Positions 57,473-64,000 of a stretch of DNA of 64,000 nucleotides are shown here, in pieces. Source of the DNA: Omphiscola glabra (taxonomy: Eukaryota; Mollusca; Gastropoda; Lymnaeidae); NCBI GenBank assembly GCA_964017045.1, contig OZ024797.1, forward strand, positions 16,636,863 through 16,700,862, written 5' to 3'. Position 1 is the first letter of the stretch. Each line of letters starts with the position of its first letter. Both the position numbers and the translations under genes were made by a program. The notes beneath the pieces were generated by a model. The model did no database searches. It was not told the origin of the DNA and saw only the letters and a program-made list of their open reading frames with translations.

Positions 57473-59872
57473 ATGGCGCTCATTCGACATTCTTCAACAT
57501 TACGTTTGTCATGGAAGTTGTTAGCAGTAGAATTCAAGTCTATTCATTTGTCAACTAGACCCAATAAAAAGTATGATTATGATCTTGATAGCTTAATTCA
57601 ATTTAAGAAGGAAACAACCCTTGTTTTTGGGGCAGAGCGTAAACTAACAAAAACTGGAAAACTGAGAAAGAAAAAAGTAGACTCCAAGATTAATGACTAT
57701 TTACAAGTTCTGAGTGCTTATTCAACCCAAGATTTGAATGATTTCCAAATAAATCAAACTTTGGACATTGAATTTGATGGTGTTGAGAATTATCAAGAGG
57801 GTCAAGATCAGCTGTTAGAGCTAACCACTAATAAATCTTCACCAGTTACAAGGAATAGTAAATCTAAATTTAAAACAAAAAGGACAACAAATTTACTCAA
57901 GTGTGTATCTGAAGATTTTGAAAATAAGGACAAACCAGATACAGAGTGTACAACTGAAGAAATTCCTATTCCTAAAATTTCTGCTGTACCATTATCACAG
58001 ACATGTGTAAAGAAATTACAGGAGAAGAGACAAAAAAAAGTTGTAAATAATTCCAAAGAATTTGATGCAAACAATTTGCAAAAGTCTTCAGATATTCATT
58101 TCACCAAAGCAGAATCCGAATTGCAGTTGAACTCCTCAATAGAAAGCAGCAATAATTTATCAATAAACAGCCAGTCAAAAAAAACTATGTCTTATGACAC
58201 AAAAACATCAAATGATGAAATTTTAATTCCTAAAATGGCTCCAATTCCTGATGAGAAAACACATTTTCCGGTTTCAGTGCCATTTGAAATTGCTGTATCC
58301 CAGTCACAGACAATCCATTTGAAATCATTCATAAATCCTCCAATTGAACCCCCAAGCTCTTTTGATGTCATATTTAAGGTGCCTTTGTTTTCTAATGAAA
58401 GTACAAGCTGGCAAACAAGTGCAGATTTTCACGAGTTTCAAAAAGACATAGAACAGATGGAATTAAGAACCTCGCCCTCTGTAAAAACTATTCTCAGTAA
58501 AACTATGCCTGAAACAAATAGGTTTTTTCTCAATCGCTGGCGTGAGAATATGATCAAAGAACTTGGTGAAGAAGGATTTAAAAAACATCAAGATGGTAAG
58601 AACTTTTAATAATCTTGTCACTGAGTTACAATTTCATTCCAGTTCAAGCCACTGATTTTAACTAAAATCAGAATATATTATAATGTTTCACTTGACAAAT
58701 ACAGAATGATGAAAAATACTCTGACTATTATAGCTTAGAAAAAGAAATAGTATTATTTTAGAATTGCCAAAGTTAAAATTTGTACTTTGAAAAATATTTT
58801 ATTATCTTTTATTTTAATTCCAGCAACAATCAGGAAGGGTGTCAATCTCCATGCCAATATCATGGAGTACTTGTCAAAGAAGCCAATAAATGAAATACAA
58901 ATCATGCCAGAAAATGAGGGACACTGGGCAAGTCTCCAGTCTGTTTTTCAAGCAGTTTCTGGTGTAGCAGCTTTAGAAGTTGAGGTCTTTCATTCTTATC
59001 TGTTCTATAGGGGCGTGTTTGACTGCATTGGCCGTTACAAGTAAGAGTGTCTAAAAATATCCATAAATTCTTTGCTTGAGAAATCTTTGAATGTTCAGAA
59101 TAATTTATTTTATTAATTGTATATTATAAATAATGATTAATGGAAGAATGGACCAAGAAATGGTAAATAATGATCCTTTCATTTGTATTAAATTTAGAGA
59201 CCTTCTTTGTATCATTGACTGGAAGACGTCTAAAAAGAGTCGTCCACTTCTTAAGAATACCTATGATGATCCACTACAAATAGTAGCATACATGGGAGCT
59301 ATCAACTCTAATGACCGATACACCCAAAAGGTCAGTGCAAGTCAGTTATCAATGAGTTTATAATAATAGGTTTCTTTGGCTCTTTGAAAGTAATTGACTT
59401 TGAATCATAAAAAAATCCATAAACAATTGAAGTTGCAAATCATTAAATTAATTATATGTTGTTTAATTTTACCATAAGATCTATGCCAAATAAAGATAAA
59501 GCAAGTCATAAAAAAAATTATTGAAGAAAAATACATTAATCCGCTCTGGTGTATAGCAAAATAAACATTGACACAGTTTCAAAGCCTTTTCTAATTAGAA
59601 AAATTATGGTCTTCTATATTTTATCTTTTTACCATCTTGTCTCAATATTTGATCAGTTTGGTGAGGTTAACTATGGTATGATAGTTGTGGCTTACACTGA
59701 CGGCAGCCCCGCCCACATCCACCTCATGAACAGAACAACTTGTGAAGTGTATTGGAAGGATTGGACAGATCGTCTCTACAACTTTTATCAGTTGACATAC
59801 ACAGAAAAGGTTGGAACAAAGAAAATTTCTCATGACGGATTTCCCAAGAGAAGTGAAAAAATTGCCGCTTGA
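57473..59872 (+). CDS. MGME1: Mitochondrial genome maintenance exonuclease 1
   Basis: Four plus-strand exons: 57473-58595, 58824-59040, 59198-59330 and 59657-59872 (TGA). All have GT-AG sites and matching phase and encode 562 residues. The N-terminus (MALIRHSSTLRLSWKLL) looks like a mitochondrial targeting sequence. A long, poorly conserved Lys/Ser-rich stretch of about 310 residues follows, so the protein is considerably longer than the human one (about 344). The nuclease part begins near residue 335 (SVKTILSKTMPETNRFFLNR, WRENMIKELGEEGF). It then has KGVNLHANIM, QAVSGVAALEVEV, GVFDCIGRYK, the PD-(D/E)XK signature IDWKTS, YDDPLQIVAYMGA, and GMIVVAYTDGSPAHIHLM. These match MGME1, the single-stranded DNA exonuclease that trims flaps during mtDNA replication. 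The Asp of GVFDC and the Asp and Lys of IDWK are the expected metal-binding and catalytic residues. Confidence 0.95.
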
Positions 59873-60519
59873 TTTTCATCAAAATGGTCTCTTGAAAAAG
59901 AGCCATGTTTTAAAATTGAAATATTTATGTTAATAATAAGTTCAAAAGAAACAATTATGTTATTAAATTTAAGTCGTTTTAGATTCTGTTTTTTATACTG
60001 CAGGCATTTAAAAAAAAGTTGTTGTTTTTCTAGCACCATTGGGCATTGTTATTAATGTTAATAGTGTAAATAATTTATACATAAAATGTTCATAGTACCT
60101 AGAATTTCAGTTTCAAAGTTATTTAGAGCTAAAATTATATTCTCTTATTCATGCTATGTGCAATGTTGGTTCAGTCTTACTTTTCAATTTTGATCAATTT
60201 TCACATGACGGCAACTGTCTTTTACTCCATTTGGCTCCTAAATTATTCCTTCAATCACTACTCTAAACTTATTCGTTTGCTATAGGCTGGGTCTTCTCGA
60301 CTTTAAACAGCAAACAGTTTTAAACTATTTCAGAATGTGACAAGCATTTGTTCTTTTAAAATTTGCGCATTAAAAGTATCATTTCAAACATAAAATATGT
60401 AGTTGTCTCACTTCAGACATTGAGGGCATTTTATCATTTTCACATTGTCATCTTCTCATTTTGTCTGGTATTATTGGACTTCCAGCTTTTTTTTTTCCTT
60501 ATCATGGCTGTTTTATTTA
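59873..60519. other. 3' flank of MGME1
   Basis: AT-rich. It should include the MGME1 3' UTR. No conserved element seen. Confidence 0.45.
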
Positions 60520-60693
60520 CCGTATTTTACGGACTATAAGACGCTACGGACTATAAGATGCACCTGAATTTTAAGCAATTTTAAAAAATAAAATTTTTAC
60601 CATTTTTATATTAATTTCGAGTATAAGTCGCACCTGAATTTTGGAGGTAATTTTTCGAAGAAAAAAGTGCGTCTTATAGTCCGTAAAATACGG
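60520..60693. mobile_element. 174-bp MITE with TA target duplication
   Basis: Ends ccgtattttacggactataa and ttatagtccgtaaaatacgg are perfect inverted repeats extending to about 25 bp, bordered by TA on both sides. The first 13 bases are themselves palindromic. Subterminal gcacctgaattttaag recurs as gcacctgaattttgg. The family with gtccgtaaaatacgg-type ends is widespread in animals. It is non-coding. Confidence 0.85.
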
Positions 60694-60928
60694 TAAGTAA
60701 TGTCATGTTTTTTTGAATCATAAAATGGTTTTCAGGCATTTACGAGTCAAAAACATAATAGTCATATTAAATATCAGCATTTATTTGCAATAACTATAAT
60801 TATAAGTATGGTTTTATTCATGTTTTTGGGGAAAGTTAAAAAAAAATCAGGAAAGACAAATATTTTTCTTTGTTTAAGTCAACTTTCTCTATTCTCTTGA
60901 TTTACATGACCTTTATTGCAGACATAAA

Positions 60929-61040
60929 ATTACAGTTGAACCAAAAATCTGTTGAATTTCCTGACCTGATAAAAATAATTCTTTGATTTGAACCAAAAAT
61001 CTGTTGAATTTCCTGACCTGATAAAAATAATTCTTTGAAA
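60929..61040. repeat. 51-bp direct duplication
   Basis: Two adjacent copies of a segment containing ttgaaccaaaaatctgttga and tttcctgacctgataaaa. Confidence 0.9.
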
Positions 61041-62420
61041 AGACAATTAGTTCCATTTGAAGTTTGTTGTATATATTATTGGTATAGTATAGTATGCTAA
61101 TTTCTTTACAATTATCACTCAGAGAAATTAATGTATATTCAATATTAAGGCCAATCAATAGGTAAAATATTAAATAAAAAATTCTCATTGTTTTATAATG
61201 ATAAACCTATTTATTTTCATGGCTTAACTAAACATGTTTTGTGTCCTGTAAAGACCATGACTTAATTATCTGGTGAGTTTAAAAAAAAAAAAATGTTTTC
61301 AATAGTTACTACATTCTTTGAATGAATAAAAGACATTCTAAATGACTTTCATATGTTGAAGTTTTAAAAAAAACATTTTTGTTTAAGAAACAGTTTATTT
61401 GAACAAGATAAATTATTGTAGGTCAAAATAAATTGCTGAAATGTGAAGACAAATACAATAAATAAAAAAGAGACAAAGAAACTTGTCAGTATGATGTTTG
61501 ATCTTTTGTGGATTATTTGTCAATGTGATTTATAAGATTAAATGAATAGACTCGATTTAAAAATGGAGTGACATCACATTAAATCTTTATTTTGTCATGG
61601 CAAGATCAAGTTGCATATAATATTCAAGATTAACAAATATGTGACATGGCACATGGAGTCAAAGGTGATATAAAATGTTAAAATTCTTTTATTACCACAA
61701 ATACAATATGAATGAATTAATGACATTGTTAAGGTCATGTACGTTAATAATTATTATTTTAAATATTTTTCACCAAAGAGTAAGTTATAACAAAGAAGCC
61801 AAAATGCAATTATTTACAGTATTATGTATATCACAGATTGTATGGACAAAAAATTATGATAATATCAATTTTATTAAAATGTTAATGCATTATCCATCTT
61901 GCAAAATCTTCTCATTTTAAAGATTAACTGAATTATGTCTTTTGGAGATGTTTAAAATAATAATTTATTAGAACCAGATACCATTTACAGAATGTTTCTA
62001 ACACAAATTCCCCTTAGAATCAGATACCATTTATAGAATCTATCTAACACAAATTCCCCTTAGAAAATGGTCTGATTATCAACATTTTTCAAATTATTTA
62101 CCAGAATCATTCACAAAAATAATTTCAGAGAGCATTTAAATATTGAATCTATTTTTGTTAATCCTGTCAATAATTATCTATACCAAGTGCTTAATGGTCT
62201 GAAAAATTTAAAAAAAAACACACACAAGCAATAATAAAGTACCAAGTTATATTATTAACCTCTCAATAATTTAGTTGATTTTTTTAATAATGTGGATTTG
62301 TTAGTTGGCATTTAGAAAGATTTAATTACTTGTCCTTCAAAGTACATATTTGGACATTGCATGTACTATCATGATTAAAATACTTGCATTCAGTACTGTC
62401 AGGAATATGCATGATTTATG
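61041..62420. other. Intergenic between MGME1 and dynein
   Basis: AT-rich without recognised exons. A 48-bp near-direct duplication (cagataccatttacagaat and acacaaattccccttagaa) occupies 61975-62064. Confidence 0.5.
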
Positions 62421-64000
62421 TTAATCATCCAGCTGACATATCATGGCGACCCCTCTTAGGATCCAAAAGTCTGGCGGCTGCTCTGATGGTAATGTGATAG
62501 ACGTGACAAAGTTGGTGGAGTGCCCAGTGGATGACAGAGTGCCCGCCCTTGCTGATGTCCGGTAGAGAGGACATTCATAGGAACTCTCTGTAAAAGTTTT
62601 TCTGGTAGACAGATCTTTTGAGTCCACAAATTGGGATGCTGATGAGTTGACTTCTCTGTGCTGAAACAAAAATTTATTTATGGTATTATCTCTAAGGCAA
62701 GAAATTTCAGATAAGGATTTCCTAAGTTTTTGCAGAGTATAAATATGGAATTAAAATGAATCTAATATTGCGATTAGATAAGTGAAAGAGTCCTCCTTGT
62801 ATCTAATACTCAAGTTTAAATAAAATACATTTTGATAAATTCCTAACCTCTCTTGGCTCAAAATGAATATCAGGGAGACAACAAAATCGCTTGTTGGTTA
62901 AACAGTCCTGCAGTGTATGAGTTTCTGAATCCCAACGAGCACCATCTAGAAATAAACCACTAACAAGGACCCCATTCTCTGGAGACTTGACCTGGACAGA
63001 CAAATAAAAAGTTATATTTTTATGTCATTGGAATTTTTTTTTAATCTCTCATGTGGATGAGGAAAGTTTTTAAATATATAATCAATACAAATATAGTTGA
63101 ATTTAAGAAATGTTTACAAAACTAACATTATTTGAACAAAGTAGTTAATTACATTTTCAAGTAAAATTGAAATATATAAATGAGTAATATTCTTTGATTA
63201 TTAACCGATTGGTACAAATTGTTCTAAAATTAAATTTATTAGCAAACCATTTCAGAGGGTAGGAAAGCATGACAGCTATAAATTGAAAATTTCTTAACTC
63301 ACAGAATAAGACATTTCTTTAACACTGGATGTTGCTGAATCTGACCGCTCAGATTTCTCACTGCTGATTTCTGTGGCAGGTCTTTCAATCTCAAACTTGA
63401 ATTCTAATGAGTCAACAGAAATTCCAACTTTGCGGGCATGATTCTGAAGCACAGCCGTCAAGAAACCTTTGGGTGAAAATATTTGTAATGAGTGTAAGGG
63501 ATTATGCATAGAACTATTATTTTGAATTTCTTTTAACGTAACATTTAAAAACATTTATTTGGAAATAACTTAAGTAAATCTTGAAAAGCTGATGCCCAAA
63601 GGTGTGAGCTTTGAACCTATCTTATCCAAATATTTTCATATTTTACAAAGATGATCATATACTACACACATATTCATGTTAAAATAAAGCTCTGACTTCC
63701 ATTACCCTGCTTTCAATCATGGTAACAATGGCAATGTTCCATTCTTGGATTGTGTTAATTTATTAACAAATTTGCATCCAAATAAAAATTCATTTCACCT
63801 TGAGGAAAGAAAAATGCAGACAGCCAGAAAGTTGTTGGTTGTGTTTCAGACCGGGTGTCAACATTTCCAGCTGTATCTTTTACATTGCGTACAATTTGTC
63901 TGAATTTTTTCTCTATGCTCGAAGATAGTAGCTTGGCCCACTCAGCAAAAAACTCCACTCTCTGTTGTAAGTCAGACACCCAGGAAGATAATGATTTTGT
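62421..64000 (-). CDS. Axonemal dynein heavy chain, C-terminal part
   Basis: The minus strand gives the last four exons: at least 64000-63799 (runs off the window), 63466-63303, 62991-62848 and 62660-62421 (stop). Splice sites are GT-AG and phase is kept. Recognisable motifs of the dynein heavy chain C-terminal region are [69 protein letters not shown], then [29 protein letters not shown] and [15 protein letters not shown]. These belong to the single-headed inner-arm type of axonemal dynein, the motor that bends cilia and flagella. A Ser/Glu-rich insert ([16 protein letters not shown]) interrupts the segment before GLFLDGARW. The paralogue number cannot be fixed from this piece; DNAH6- or DNAH14-like is a guess. 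Confidence 0.93.

Noticed and set aside
1..64000. tRNA, rRNA and prokaryotic-type features
   Set aside because: No cloverleaf with intact A and B boxes was found; the only tRNA-like sequence (49604-49790) is a degraded SINE. Spliced genes exclude operon or ribosome-binding-site annotation.

Overview
The window reads as animal nuclear DNA. Genes are split by GT-AG introns with in-phase junctions, intergenic DNA is AT-rich, and minisatellites and transposon relics are dense. An axonemal dynein heavy chain and two genes resembling ciliary microtubule inner protein C20orf85/CIMIP1 point to an organism with motile cilia. The relic types (LINE tails with an RNase H domain or a C2H2 finger, a tRNA-type SINE, tandem Helitrons with about 167-bp internal repeats) suggest a lophotrochozoan, most likely a mollusc. 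That assignment is inference.

Layout. 0.36-3.5 kb is a 23-bp minisatellite. 4.48-9.96 kb (minus) is a four-exon CIMIP1-like gene A, with nested hAT and pogo/Tigger relics in its last intron. 11.33-19.88 kb is a head-to-tail array of six non-autonomous Helitrons inserted beside or within a minisatellite. 20.7-21.5 kb is a 41-bp minisatellite. 22.84-23.75 kb (minus) is an unrecognised ORF made of about 25 eleven-residue Trp/Arg repeats. 24.48-32.20 kb (minus) is gene B, a paralogue of gene A with the same internal exon sizes and phases; its introns are swollen by at least eight tandem-repeat families. 34.80-37.57 kb (minus) is SRP14 without a located first exon. 41-49 kb is intergenic with hAT MITEs, a LINE reverse transcriptase/RNase H relic and a LINE tail. 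49.10-50.92 kb (minus) is MRPL14. 51-57 kb is intergenic with a LINE zinc-finger tail and a long-TIR DNA element. 57.47-59.87 kb (plus) is MGME1. 62.42 kb to the right edge (minus) is the 3' end of an axonemal dynein heavy chain.

Functional themes. MRPL14 and MGME1 both act in mitochondria (ribosome and mtDNA maintenance). SRP14 is cytosolic protein-targeting machinery. Dynein and the CIMIP1-like pair are ciliary. No operon-like logic is expected, and the clustering is probably incidental except for the A/B tandem duplication.

The most unusual items are the Trp/Arg hendecad ORF, the Helitron array with exact CTAG/TC junctions and two 3'-hairpin subfamilies, the A/B gene duplication, and 12-unit higher-order structure in the 39-bp minisatellite. 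Exons were joined by hand from splice signals and reading phase; no similarity search was possible.
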